DNA of 64,000 nt from Candidatus Proruminimicrobium quisquiliarum (GTDB lineage Bacteria; Elusimicrobiota; Endomicrobiia; Endomicrobiales; Endomicrobiaceae). The notes below the pieces were generated by a model, which was not told the DNA's origin, ran no database searches, and saw only the letters and a list, made by a program, of their open reading frames with translations. Positions 36,572 to 44,901 of the stretch are shown piece by piece. The DNA lies in the NCBI GenBank assembly GCA_018433245.1, contig JAHDRN010000007.1, positions 1 to 64,000 of the forward strand. The letters are read 5' to 3'. Positions within the stretch are counted from its first letter, which is position 1, and each line of letters opens with the position of its first letter. The translations under genes were made by a program, and so were the position numbers.

Positions 36572-37984
36572 TTATCTTAAACTCATAAGAGTTAATCTTT
36601 CAAGTTCCGTTACAGAAGCGTGATTCGTATAAGCTGCTCTGGTAAAAGAAGAAATTGCTTCGGCATACTGCCATGATTCTTCCATAAGCGATACAGTAGG
36701 CACTTCGTATAAATCATTTCTTTTCTGCATAAGAGCAAGTTTTCTTTCCTTTAAAGTAATTTCCTGCCTCAAAGTTTTTGCGTTATTTAAAGAAATCAAA
36801 TACTCGTTATAAGTTTTTTCAACGCTTAATCTGCTGTTTTTAAGAATATCAATGAGTTCCGATATCGTTTGTTTTTTACCGATACTGCTTTCTTTTGCGT
36901 CAACAAAATACTGCAAATCATCCAAAATTGACAATTGAATGTCAAAAGTCGTCGTCTCTACTCTTTTGCTGGCGTCAACAATCGTCGCAGGTTCGGTTTT
37001 ATCGGTGCTGTATGAGGCGTTCAGTGAATTACCCCATAAACCCCACGACATTTTTGCCGAAATATTCCATGAAGCGGTAAGTTCCAAAGGAATTGTTGTA
37101 AACGCCTCTCCGCTTCTTCCGTAAAATCCGTCAAGATATAATTTAGGCAGAACTTTTGCCCTGTTAATTTTAATTTTTGTATCTGCCATCTCAATTTGTA
37201 TTTTTGCTATTTTTACGTCAAGATTATTGGTCTGTACAAAACTGACGCAGTCCTGAAGCGTAAACGAAATTCCCGGCATATCCGTAGGTAATTCTGCTGA
37301 AACCGTCGCAGGTATGTCCTCAAGTCCGTAAACTCCTATTATTTCAACAAGTTTTTTTGTCGCAAAATCTAAATTTACTCTTGACGCATTTAAAAGATTT
37401 GTTACTTTATCCCTGAATGTTTTGGACTCCATTAAATCAAGTTCCGAAATCGCTCTGGCTTTATATTCAACCTGTGTTTTTAAATAAAGTTTTTCAACTT
37501 TCTCATAAGCTCTGCTCAAAGCCAAATATTCCATTTTAAGCGTAAGATATTCATAATAAGCCAATTTAACTTTGGTATACAATTCTTCTTTTGTTTTCGT
37601 ATAATTGTACTTAGCGGCATCCATCATTAATCTGTTGTATTTATAACCGCCTCTGGAGCCGCCGCCTTCGTATATGGCCTGAATGGCTCTGACGCCTAAT
37701 TCTTCGGAATTATATTCTTCATCTCTGTATCCTCCTGTTCCTTCACCCAGTTTTGTTTTACCTTTTGAAAATCTTCTCTGCAGCATAATTTGTGGAAAAA
37801 ACGAACGTATTGAACTGGTAACTCTTGACTGAGCAAGTTCTATTTGCTCCTGAGCCACCGTAATTTTTAAATCTCTGGCCGTGGCGATTTTTAAACAGGC
37901 ATCTAAAAATTCATCGGCATAAACGGATGATGATAAAGAAACAAAAAAACATGTCGTAACGGCAATTAAAAATTTTGTATTCAC
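36572..37984 (-). CDS. TolC-family outer-membrane efflux protein
   Basis: About 470 residues. A signal peptide (MNTKFLIAVTTCFFVSLSSS, then VYA) precedes two outer-membrane-efflux repeats rich in long helices (AQEQIELAQSRVTSSIRSFF; KIAKIQIEMADTKIKINRAK). It forms the exit duct for the RND pumps downstream. I place the start at the GTG ending at 37984: GAGG lies 5 bases upstream, whereas an upstream in-frame GTG at 37990 directly touches that site. Only the diderm envelope explains this gene. Confidence 0.9.
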   Translation of the reverse strand: MNTKFLIAVTTCFFVSLSSSVYADEFLDACLKIATARDLKITVAQEQIELAQSRVTSSIRSFFPQIMLQRRFSKGKTKLGEGTGGYRDEEYNSEELGVRAIQAIYEGGGSRGGYKYNRLMMDAAKYNYTKTKEELYTKVKLAYYEYLTLKMEYLALSRAYEKVEKLYLKTQVEYKARAISELDLMESKTFRDKVTNLLNASRVNLDFATKKLVEIIGVYGLEDIPATVSAELPTDMPGISFTLQDCVSFVQTNNLDVKIAKIQIEMADTKIKINRAKVLPKLYLDGFYGRSGEAFTTIPLELTASWNISAKMSWGLWGNSLNASYSTDKTEPATIVDASKRVETTTFDIQLSILDDLQYFVDAKESSIGKKQTISELIDILKNSRLSVEKTYNEYLISLNNAKTLRQEITLKERKLALMQKRNDLYEVPTVSLMEESWQYAEAISSFTRAAYTNHASVTELERLTLMSLR

Positions 37985-38021
37985 AATCACCTCGTGTCAG
38001 TTAAATATAAATACAGTTAGA

Positions 38022-38050
38022 AGTATATAAGAAAAAACATTTTTTGTCAA
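38022..38050 (-). promoter_or_regulatory. Promoter of the efflux operon
   Basis: On the minus strand, a perfect TTGACA (38050-38045), a 17-base spacer and TATACT (38027-38022), about 35 bases before the channel gene. The operon should therefore be transcribed independently of the two minus-strand genes upstream. Confidence 0.8.
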
Positions 38051-38117
38051 TGAAATATATGTCTGAAAATCATTAGTATTACAGTATATTTTGCCGATAA
38101 TTTTCACAAAAAACATA

Positions 38118-38462
38118 TTATTTTTTTTTGGATTTTTTTATAACTAAATTTTTTAGAAGTTTTTTGAATATTTGCTTTCTGAAAAAATAAATAAACGCTA
38201 AAATCGTTAAAATCAACGCAATAATCAGATAAGTATACTTTACGACATATTTTTCAATTATAAATTTAGAATATGTCTCGCCGCATAAAAAAACTCCGGC
38301 AAAAAGCATAACCCAGGAAATCAGGTAAGTAAGAAAGGCGATATAGTAATATATTTTATTTTTATATTTTCTTCCTATATAAACAAAATATATAAAACCG
38401 CCCAGACCAAAAGGAACGTTAATGAAAAGTAGTATGATTCCTATAATAACATCTGGTGTCAT
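38118..38462 (-). CDS. Small membrane protein of unknown function
   Basis: A 114-residue protein with three or four hydrophobic spans and a lysine-rich end (VIKKSKKK). I recognise no family. Its start overlaps the stop of the CpXC gene by 4 bases, so the two are probably cotranscribed and may act together. Confidence 0.65.
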   Translation of the reverse strand: MTPDVIIGIILLFINVPFGLGGFIYFVYIGRKYKNKIYYYIAFLTYLISWVMLFAGVFLCGETYSKFIIEKYVVKYTYLIIALILTILAFIYFFRKQIFKKLLKNLVIKKSKKK

Positions 38463-39154
38463 TTTTTTGATTTATGCATTAAAATTTCATCTAAACAGGA
38501 AGGATTCTGTTTAATTCTTACCAAAAACTTCTCGTACTCCATTAAATTCTCATTATATGAAAGCAGTTTTTCCAAGCCTGCAATAATATCTTTTATATTA
38601 TTACCCGAAGATTTTTTAATTTGCGGTATTAAATGAGGTATGCATAAATTTCTTGCTTTTGAATGTTTTATTTCTATTAAATTCAAACCTATACGCTTTG
38701 ATATAAATTCGGCTATCTGAATTTCGTCGTTTAAAAAATCCTCATTTTTTAAAGTTTCCGTAAGATCTTCTATGCCGAAAAACAATACCGGCTCAAAATT
38801 TATATCTTTTGCCTCTTTCATTGACTTAACAATTTCTTTAAACTCGTCCAACATCTGTTTTCTGTAATATTTTGCCTGTTTTTCATAATCTTTAGGATAA
38901 ACATAAGCTATCAATTCACTTGATATATCCTGATAAATAAAGAAAATTTCATGATAGAACAAATGTTTGCATTTAGGGCATTCAACAACGTTGAACATTC
39001 CGGAAGTTATGATGTCTTTTAATTCCGGATTTTCAGAAATACTTACGGCTGTCCATAGATCTGCTTCAAAAACTTCACCGCAATGGCAGGTAATTTCGGA
39101 ACTTGATAATATTGACATGTTTGGAATAATACCACATTGCCATTTTTTTTGCAA
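38459..39154 (-). CDS. CpXC-domain protein
   Basis: Up to 231 residues, the N-terminal half matching the CpXC domain: a CHCGEVFEADLW zinc-finger-like start, then FNVVECPKCKHLFYHEIFFIYQD. The C-terminal half is helical without a recognised domain. The start is uncertain. A TTG at 39154 has a CAGGA site just upstream, while the ATG at 39118 (MSILSSSEITCHCG) begins nearer the conserved part. The function of CpXC proteins is not established. Confidence 0.7.
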   Translation of the reverse strand: MQKKWQCGIIPNMSILSSSEITCHCGEVFEADLWTAVSISENPELKDIITSGMFNVVECPKCKHLFYHEIFFIYQDISSELIAYVYPKDYEKQAKYYRKQMLDEFKEIVKSMKEAKDINFEPVLFFGIEDLTETLKNEDFLNDEIQIAEFISKRIGLNLIEIKHSKARNLCIPHLIPQIKKSSGNNIKDIIAGLEKLLSYNENLMEYEKFLVRIKQNPSCLDEILMHKSKK

Positions 39155-39169
39155 ATTCCTGCTCTATGT

Positions 39170-39213
39170 TTGATTTATGAAGTCAAATCTTGTATCATAT
39201 TCAGCGAATATGA
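39170..39213 (+). promoter_or_regulatory. Promoter with overlapping palindromic operator before tpiA
   Basis: TTGATT (39170-39175), a 17-base spacer and TATCAT (39193-39198) form a good promoter 45 bases before tpiA. A perfect palindrome TCATATTC-AGC-GAATATGA (39195-39213) covers the -10 box and the start region, the position expected of a repressor operator. No regulator gene is adjacent. It would control the whole nucleoside-catabolism run of genes downstream. Confidence 0.65.
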
Positions 39214-39242
39214 GTAATTTAAAATAAAAAGGAGATGTTCTT

Positions 39243-39998
39243 ATGAGAAAACCGTTGATGGCCGGTAATTGGAAAATGCACAAAACTATACCTGAAGCGA
39301 TAGCCATGGTAAAAGAATTAAAGCCTCTTGTTGCTGACGTAAAAGATGTTGATATTTTGATATGTCCTGTTTTTACCGCAGTTTATCCTTTGGCAAACGA
39401 ATTAAAAGGCTCAAACATAAAAGTAGGAGCACAGAATGTTTACTGGGAACCGAAAGGAGCTTTTACGGGTGAAATAGCCGTAAATATGCTTCTTGACGCC
39501 GGATGTTCTTTCGTTATTATAGGCCATTCCGAAAGAAGACAATATTTCGGAGAAAGTGACGAAACTGTAAATAAAAGAACAAAAGCCACGCTTGCGGCAG
39601 GTCTTATTCCGATAGTCTGCGTAGGGGAAACTCTTCAGGAAAGAGAATCTAATGACACTTTTAAAGTGATTGAAAAACAGGTTAAAGACGGAATCAAAAA
39701 TTTTTCAAAAGAAGAAGCTGAAAAAATAGTTATAGCATACGAACCCGTTTGGGCGATAGGCACGGGAAAAACCGCAACGCCTCAGCAGGCTCAGGAAGTT
39801 CACGAATTTATAAGAAAAACATATTCGCAAATGTACGGAAATGACGCCGGCGGAAAAGTAAGAATTTTGTACGGCGGGTCCGTAAAACCCGATAATGTAA
39901 GCGAATTAATGAAACAGCCTGATATTGACGGCGGACTTGTAGGCGGAGCAAGCCTTGAAGCCGCATCTTTTGCCAAACTTGTTAAATTTAACGGATAA
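39243..39998 (+). CDS. tpiA: Triosephosphate isomerase
   Basis: Interconverts DHAP and glyceraldehyde 3-phosphate. In the 251 residues, NWKMHKT is near 9-15, the catalytic His is in FVIIGHSERRQYFGESDE near 90-107, the catalytic Glu in AYEPVWAIGTGKTA near 165-178, and YGGSVKPDN lies in the phosphate loop. As first gene of the long nucleoside cluster it handles the glyceraldehyde 3-phosphate made by DeoC and transketolase. Confidence 0.98.
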   Translation: MRKPLMAGNWKMHKTIPEAIAMVKELKPLVADVKDVDILICPVFTAVYPLANELKGSNIKVGAQNVYWEPKGAFTGEIAVNMLLDAGCSFVIIGHSERRQYFGESDETVNKRTKATLAAGLIPIVCVGETLQERESNDTFKVIEKQVKDGIKNFSKEEAEKIVIAYEPVWAIGTGKTATPQQAQEVHEFIRKTYSQMYGNDAGGKVRILYGGSVKPDNVSELMKQPDIDGGLVGGASLEAASFAKLVKFNG

Positions 39999-40012
39999 AA
40001 AAGGATATAAAT

Positions 40013-40597
40013 ATGGAAAATTATAAAGAAAATAACCCGGTATTGGTAAATGTGTCCGCACGACATATTCACTTGTCAAAAGATATTTTGGAAATTCTAT
40101 TCGGAGAAGGCTATCAACTGACAAAAACGAAAGATTTGCTTCAGCCCGGAGAACACGCCTGCGCCGAAACGCTCACAATCGCAGGGCCCAGAAATTCAAT
40201 AGAAAAAGTAAGAATTCTGGGACCTTTAAGAAACCAAACTCAAGTTGAAGTTTCAATAACCGACACGATAAAACTCGGAATTGTTCCGTGCGTCAGATTA
40301 TCCGGAGACATCGCAAACACGCAGCCCATAAAATTAATCGGACCGAAAGCAAGCGTTGATTTAAAAGAAGGCTGCATAGTCGCCAAAAGGCATATACATT
40401 TTTCAACAGAACAGGCGTTAAATTACGGTATAAAAGATAAAGAAACTTTGTCCATAAAACTTACCGGTGAACGCGGATTAATATTTGAAAATGTTATTGC
40501 AAGAGTAAGCAACAACATGATTTCGGAATGTCATTTGGACGCTGACGAAGCAAACGCCGCGGGAATAAAAAGCGGAGCAATGGCAGTAATACTATAA
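40013..40597 (+). CDS. pduL: PduL-type phosphotransacylase
   Basis: Interconverts acyl-CoA and acyl phosphate (acetyl or propionyl). The 194 residues form the two-repeat PduL fold with metal-binding histidine motifs ARHIHLSKD (near 18-26) and AKRHIHFSTE (near 125-134), plus ECHLDADEAN near the end. No N-terminal encapsulation peptide and no microcompartment shell genes are seen, so it is probably a cytosolic phosphotransacetylase. In this cluster it could turn acetyl-CoA from DeoC-derived acetaldehyde into acetyl phosphate and ATP. Confidence 0.92.
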   Translation: MENYKENNPVLVNVSARHIHLSKDILEILFGEGYQLTKTKDLLQPGEHACAETLTIAGPRNSIEKVRILGPLRNQTQVEVSITDTIKLGIVPCVRLSGDIANTQPIKLIGPKASVDLKEGCIVAKRHIHFSTEQALNYGIKDKETLSIKLTGERGLIFENVIARVSNNMISECHLDADEANAAGIKSGAMAVIL

Positions 40598-40611
40598 GGA
40601 TACTTAACTTT

Positions 40612-41046
40612 ATGAAAATATCTTTGGGAACCGACCACGCCGGATTTGAAGTTAAAAACAATATTATAAATTTTTTAAAATCATTAGGGCATGAAGTGAT
40701 TGACTGCGGAACGTTTTCAAAAGACAGCTGCGATTATCCTGATTTTGCAAAAGAAGTTGCGATGAATATAATAAACGGAAAATCCGATAAAGGAGTTTTA
40801 ATATGCGGAACCGGAATCGGAATGGCGATAGCCGCAAATAAAATTAAAGGAATCAGAGCCGGCGTATGCTGGAATGTTGAAACGGCAAGACTTATATCTT
40901 TGCATAATAACGCAAATATAATATGTCTGGGCGCAAGGTTTTTGTACATAGAAGAAATGTTTGATATGATTAAGATGTATTTGGAGACAAAATTTGAAGA
41001 AAGGCATTCAAAAAGGATATTGAAAATATCCGAAATGGAAAAATAA
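40612..41046 (+). CDS. rpiB: Ribose-5-phosphate isomerase B
   Basis: Isomerises ribose 5-phosphate and ribulose 5-phosphate. The 144 residues of the RpiB/LacAB family start SLGTDHAGFEVKN, with DYPDFAKEVA near 42-51, GVLICGTGIGMAIAANKI near 63-80 and GIRAGVCW. It suits this cluster by bringing ribose 5-phosphate from DeoB into the pentose phosphate pathway. Confidence 0.97.
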   Translation: MKISLGTDHAGFEVKNNIINFLKSLGHEVIDCGTFSKDSCDYPDFAKEVAMNIINGKSDKGVLICGTGIGMAIAANKIKGIRAGVCWNVETARLISLHNNANIICLGARFLYIEEMFDMIKMYLETKFEERHSKRILKISEMEK

Positions 41047-41047
41047 C

Positions 41048-41464
41048 ATGAAAAAAATCATATATGCTTTTTTTTGTCTCTTTTTTGTATCCTCAACCTA
41101 TGCTTCGTCTCAATATCTTGAAGATACTCTTCAGATGATAAATGACGGCAAAACAGACCAGGCGATAGAAACAATCAAAAAAAATCTTGAGGAAAATAAA
41201 TCCGCAGACAATTATGTTTTGATGGGAATCGCCTATCTTGAAAAAAATGACGCAAAAAATGCCGAAGAGAACTTTAAAAAAGCTCTGCTTTTAGATAAAA
41301 AAACCGTATCGGCGCATTATATGCTTGCCATGCTGTACGAAAAAGAAAAAAAATATGAACAGTCTATAGAAAAATGGAAAAAAATATGTAAGTATACAAA
41401 AAACGAAAAATTAAAAAATCTGGCCGTTAAACATCTGGAACAACTCAAAGGCATAACAAAATGA
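41048..41464 (+). CDS. Small secreted TPR protein
   Basis: A 138-residue protein with a signal peptide (KKIIYAFFCLFFVSSTYA, cleavage after about residue 19) and about three TPR units (ADNYVLMGIAYLEKNDAKNA; VSAHYMLAMLYEKEKKYEQS). It is probably periplasmic or exported and mediates protein contacts. It overlaps the following lipoprotein gene by 4 bases and begins one base after rpiB, so it belongs to the same unit. Its link to nucleoside use is unknown. Confidence 0.75.
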   Translation: MKKIIYAFFCLFFVSSTYASSQYLEDTLQMINDGKTDQAIETIKKNLEENKSADNYVLMGIAYLEKNDAKNAEENFKKALLLDKKTVSAHYMLAMLYEKEKKYEQSIEKWKKICKYTKNEKLKNLAVKHLEQLKGITK

Positions 41465-42018
41465 AAAATCTGCTTCTGCTATTATTTTTTACACTATTTG
41501 TCTGCGGATGTGCTTCAGGACCGGTTTATAAGCAGGATTATGATTTCTCAAAAGCAAAAACCGCGTATGTTGACAGTTCTCAGGGCGCAAACAACGCAAT
41601 AGTAACAGCGATTATAAAGCAGTTAATGATAAAAGGATTTACTGTAAAAACAGACAAAGCGGCAAATGTTGATATAATAGTCAACTGTTCAATCACGGAA
41701 TATCAGCCGGCTAAAAAATATCTTTTGCGCAAACCGCCTGAAGACCGAAACAAAAGCGCGCGGGATATCGTTATTTACAATACCGATCCTATTGAAATAA
41801 GCGGTTCTTCCGTTTATGATTTGGGATCTGCGTTCGGAATGGATGCAAATATAATAGCAAGCAATGCGACTATAGGCGTATCTTTGTACATAAAAGACGC
41901 TAAAAACGGCGAAGTCGTATGGACAAATTCGTATACATATGAAGGTTTGGATTTATCATCGGCAATAGACGGAGTGGTAAGATATATTTTAAAATCATTT
42001 CCGCCAATCAAAAAATAG
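41461..42018 (+). CDS. Lipoprotein of unknown function
   Basis: A 185-residue protein whose signal peptide ends in a lipobox, FVCGC (lipidated Cys at about residue 17). The mature part has alternating beta and alpha elements (VDIIVNCSITEYQPAKKYLL; VSLYIKDAKNGEVVWTNSY), like small lipoproteins such as the DUF4136/DUF4823 or LpoB-like groups. I cannot assign it to one. It is coupled to the TPR gene upstream and the DUF4139 gene downstream. Confidence 0.65.
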   Translation: MKNLLLLLFFTLFVCGCASGPVYKQDYDFSKAKTAYVDSSQGANNAIVTAIIKQLMIKGFTVKTDKAANVDIIVNCSITEYQPAKKYLLRKPPEDRNKSARDIVIYNTDPIEISGSSVYDLGSAFGMDANIIASNATIGVSLYIKDAKNGEVVWTNSYTYEGLDLSSAIDGVVRYILKSFPPIKK

Positions 42019-42034
42019 GAGCGTGTAAATTATT

Positions 42035-43381
42035 ATGAAAAATATTATTTCGGTTATTTTTGTTTTGTTTATCGCTGCCCAATTTTTATATGCGGTTTCA
42101 GTAACAATTTATAATAATGATCTGGCGCTTGTAAGAGATACAAAAAACGTAAAATTGACAAAGGGCGTCCAAAATATTGAACTTGACGAAGTGGCGGCAA
42201 AAATTGATCCAACCAGCGTTCTGCCTAAATTTTTATCTAATGCGAATAAAATCAAAATTTTGGAACAAAACTTTGATTTTGATCTTGTAAATACGGATAA
42301 ACTTCTTAGCAAATATATCGGTGAAACTATAGAAATTGAAAGGACGGGAGAAGATAAAAGAGGCAAATTAACGGGGAAACTTCTTTCTGCATACGGCGGA
42401 CTTGTAGTACAGAACGAAAGTAAAATAGTTTTAAATCCGCAGGGAGAAATTTCTTTATCAAAACTTCCCGAAGATTTAAAATTAAAACCGACTTTAATAT
42501 GGCTTGTGGAAAGCGAAACTGAAGGAAACAGCCAGATTGAAATTTCATACCAGACAGGTGGAATAAGCTGGAATGCGGATTATGTTTTAGTGACAAACGA
42601 AAAAGATACGGCAGCCGATATTACAGGCTGGGTAACTATCAATAATAACTCGGGAGCTGTGTTTAAAGACGCAAAACTTAAACTTATTGCCGGAGACATT
42701 AACAGAGTTTCTCAAAACAAATATGCCCAGAAAAGGATGATGGCTCCTCTTATGGCGGAAGCTGCCGCAGTTGACTCTTCTTTTGAAGAAAAATCTTTTT
42801 TTGAATACCATATGTACGAACTGCAAAGAAAGTCAACATTAAAAGACAGAGAAATAAAACAGATTCAATTTATAAGCGCAAAAAACATACCCGTAAAAAA
42901 AGTTTTTACTTATAATGCCGATATTGATCCCGTAAAGATAAAGATAACCCTTGATTTAAAAAATTCAAAAGAAAATAATTTGGGAATACCTCTGCCTAAA
43001 GGAAGAGTCAGAGTAAGCAAATATGATTCCGATTCCATAGAATTTATCGGAGAAGACAGCATTGACCATACGGCAAAAGACGCAAAACTTTCAATAAATA
43101 TAGGCAATGCTTTTGATATAACCGGTAAAAAAATACAAACTAACAGTAAAACTGAAGGAAAAACTTCATATCAGAGTTTTTCAATAAATATAAAAAACAG
43201 TAAAAATACGTCAGTTGACGTAAATGTTGAAGAAATGCTTAATGCGTGGTCAAATTGGGAAATAAAAGAAAATTCGGTTCCTTTTGTAAAAAAAGACAAA
43301 TCAACAATTGAATTTTCCGTTAATATTCCGGCAAATACCGAAAAAGAGATTAAATATACCGTAAAATATTGGTGGAAATAA
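42035..43381 (+). CDS. DUF4139-domain exported protein
   Basis: A 448-residue protein with a signal peptide (about residues 1-20). Its N-terminal part (VTIYNNDLALVRDTKNVKL) and core (ISYQTGGISWNADYVLV near 170-186, then GWVTINNNSGAVFKDAKLKL) are typical of DUF4139/mucoidy-inhibitor-like proteins. It is probably periplasmic or outer-membrane associated and rich in beta structure. No enzymatic activity can be claimed. It is the third of three envelope genes placed inside the nucleoside operon. Confidence 0.8.
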   Translation: MKNIISVIFVLFIAAQFLYAVSVTIYNNDLALVRDTKNVKLTKGVQNIELDEVAAKIDPTSVLPKFLSNANKIKILEQNFDFDLVNTDKLLSKYIGETIEIERTGEDKRGKLTGKLLSAYGGLVVQNESKIVLNPQGEISLSKLPEDLKLKPTLIWLVESETEGNSQIEISYQTGGISWNADYVLVTNEKDTAADITGWVTINNNSGAVFKDAKLKLIAGDINRVSQNKYAQKRMMAPLMAEAAAVDSSFEEKSFFEYHMYELQRKSTLKDREIKQIQFISAKNIPVKKVFTYNADIDPVKIKITLDLKNSKENNLGIPLPKGRVRVSKYDSDSIEFIGEDSIDHTAKDAKLSINIGNAFDITGKKIQTNSKTEGKTSYQSFSINIKNSKNTSVDVNVEEMLNAWSNWEIKENSVPFVKKDKSTIEFSVNIPANTEKEIKYTVKYWWK

Positions 43382-43389
43382 AGGATTTT

Positions 43390-44037
43390 ATGGCAAAAAT
43401 AAATATTGCCAGTATTATAGAACATACATTGTTATCGCCTGTTGCGACGATTGAAGATTTTAGAAGGCTGTGCGACGAAGCCGCCGCTAATAATTTTTAC
43501 GCCGTATGCGTTCCTCCTTTTGTAGTAAAAAGCTGCAAAGAAGCTCTTGCCGAAACAGACGTAAAAGTATGTTCCGTCGCGGGATTTCCTTTAGGCTACA
43601 ATTTTTATCTTTCAAAAGCCGTTGAAGTAAAACAATTAATAAATCTCGGAGCCGACGAAGTTGACTGCGTTATAAATTTATCCGCGCTAAAATCAAAAGA
43701 TTATTCTTACATTGAAAATGAAATAAGGTTTTTAAGAAAAGCCGCCGCAAAAAAAATATTAAAAATAATAATAGAAACATCATACTTGTCGGAAGGTGAA
43801 AAGATTAAAATATCAAAAATAATTTTAAAATCAGGAGCCGATTTTATAAAGACGTCAACCGGATTTGCCCAAAAAGGAGCTGACGTTGAAGATATAAAAC
43901 TGATAAAATCAATAATCGGAAACAATATGCGAATTAAAGCTTCGGGGGGAATATCGGCATACGGACAGGCCGTGGCGATGATAAATGCAGGCGCAAGCAG
44001 ACTGGGAACATCAAAAAGTTTAAAAATTATACAATAA
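43390..44037 (+). CDS. deoC: Deoxyribose-phosphate aldolase
   Basis: Splits 2-deoxyribose 5-phosphate into glyceraldehyde 3-phosphate and acetaldehyde. I start it at the ATG at 43390, which has AAGGA 5 bases upstream; an earlier in-frame ATG overlaps DUF4139. About 215 residues: VDCVINLSALKS holds the catalytic Asp, ADFIKTSTGF the Schiff-base Lys, and RIKASGGIS the third catalytic Lys. Standard class I DeoC. Confidence 0.96.
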   Translation: MAKINIASIIEHTLLSPVATIEDFRRLCDEAAANNFYAVCVPPFVVKSCKEALAETDVKVCSVAGFPLGYNFYLSKAVEVKQLINLGADEVDCVINLSALKSKDYSYIENEIRFLRKAAAKKILKIIIETSYLSEGEKIKISKIILKSGADFIKTSTGFAQKGADVEDIKLIKSIIGNNMRIKASGGISAYGQAVAMINAGASRLGTSKSLKIIQ

Positions 44038-44055
44038 CATATTGGGGGAAGTCTC

Positions 44056-44880
44056 ATGGAATTAGGCGATTTAAAAATCATGTCCGCATCGGTAAGAAAA
44101 GACATATTAAAGATGCTTGAACTAGCCGGTTCAGGCCATCCCGGCGGCAGTTTATCATCGGTTGAATTAGTCGTAGATTTATATTTTAATCACATGAGGT
44201 TTGATCCTAAAAATACTAAGGATAAAAACAGAGATTATTTTATTTTATCAAAGGGACACGTCTGCCCGGTTTTATATTCGGTGCTAGCGCAGCTTGAATG
44301 CATAAACGGCGACGAACTCTGTACGCTCAGGCAGGCCGGAAGCAGATTGCAGGGACATCCGGCGGCCGATAAAGGACTTCCCGGAGTTGAAGTTTCAACA
44401 GGATCGCTGGGATACGGTCTTTCCATAGGAGTCGGAGTTGCAAAAGCAATGAAAACTTTAAAACAGAAAAACAGAGTCTACGTCCTTATGGGCGACGGCG
44501 AACAGCAGGAAGGAACTATTTGGGAAGCCGCTATGGCGGCATCTCATTTTAAACTTGACAATTTATGCGCAATTGTTGATTGTAACGGACTTCAGATTGA
44601 CGGAAACGTATCCGATGTTTTAAATATTGAACCTATAGCCGACAAATATAAAGCTTTCGGATGGAATGTTATATCACTGGACGGACACGATTTGGCTCAG
44701 ATTGACAAAGCCTACTCGGATGCAAAACTTAAAAAAGACAAGCCGACCGTATTAATAGCTAAAACTGTTAAAGGCAAAGGCGTATCTTTTATGGAAAATA
44801 TCGCAGACTGGCATGGGAAAGCGCCTTCAAAAGAACAAATGTTGCAGGCTATAAGCGAAATAGACGCATCAATAAAATAA
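44056..44880 (+). CDS. Transketolase, N-terminal (TPP-binding) subunit
   Basis: A 274-residue half-size transketolase carrying the thiamine-diphosphate site: SGHPGGSLSSVELV (near 27-40), ILSKGHVCPVLY (near 67-78), and the TPP motif GDGEQQEGTIWEA (near 147-159) with VDCNGLQIDG. The partner with the pyrimidine and C-terminal domains follows 21 bases later. Split transketolases are common in anaerobes and archaea. GGGGGAA precedes the ATG. Confidence 0.95.
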   Translation: MELGDLKIMSASVRKDILKMLELAGSGHPGGSLSSVELVVDLYFNHMRFDPKNTKDKNRDYFILSKGHVCPVLYSVLAQLECINGDELCTLRQAGSRLQGHPAADKGLPGVEVSTGSLGYGLSIGVGVAKAMKTLKQKNRVYVLMGDGEQQEGTIWEAAMAASHFKLDNLCAIVDCNGLQIDGNVSDVLNIEPIADKYKAFGWNVISLDGHDLAQIDKAYSDAKLKKDKPTVLIAKTVKGKGVSFMENIADWHGKAPSKEQMLQAISEIDASIK

Positions 44881-44901
44881 TAAAAAATATAGAGGACAAT
44901 T

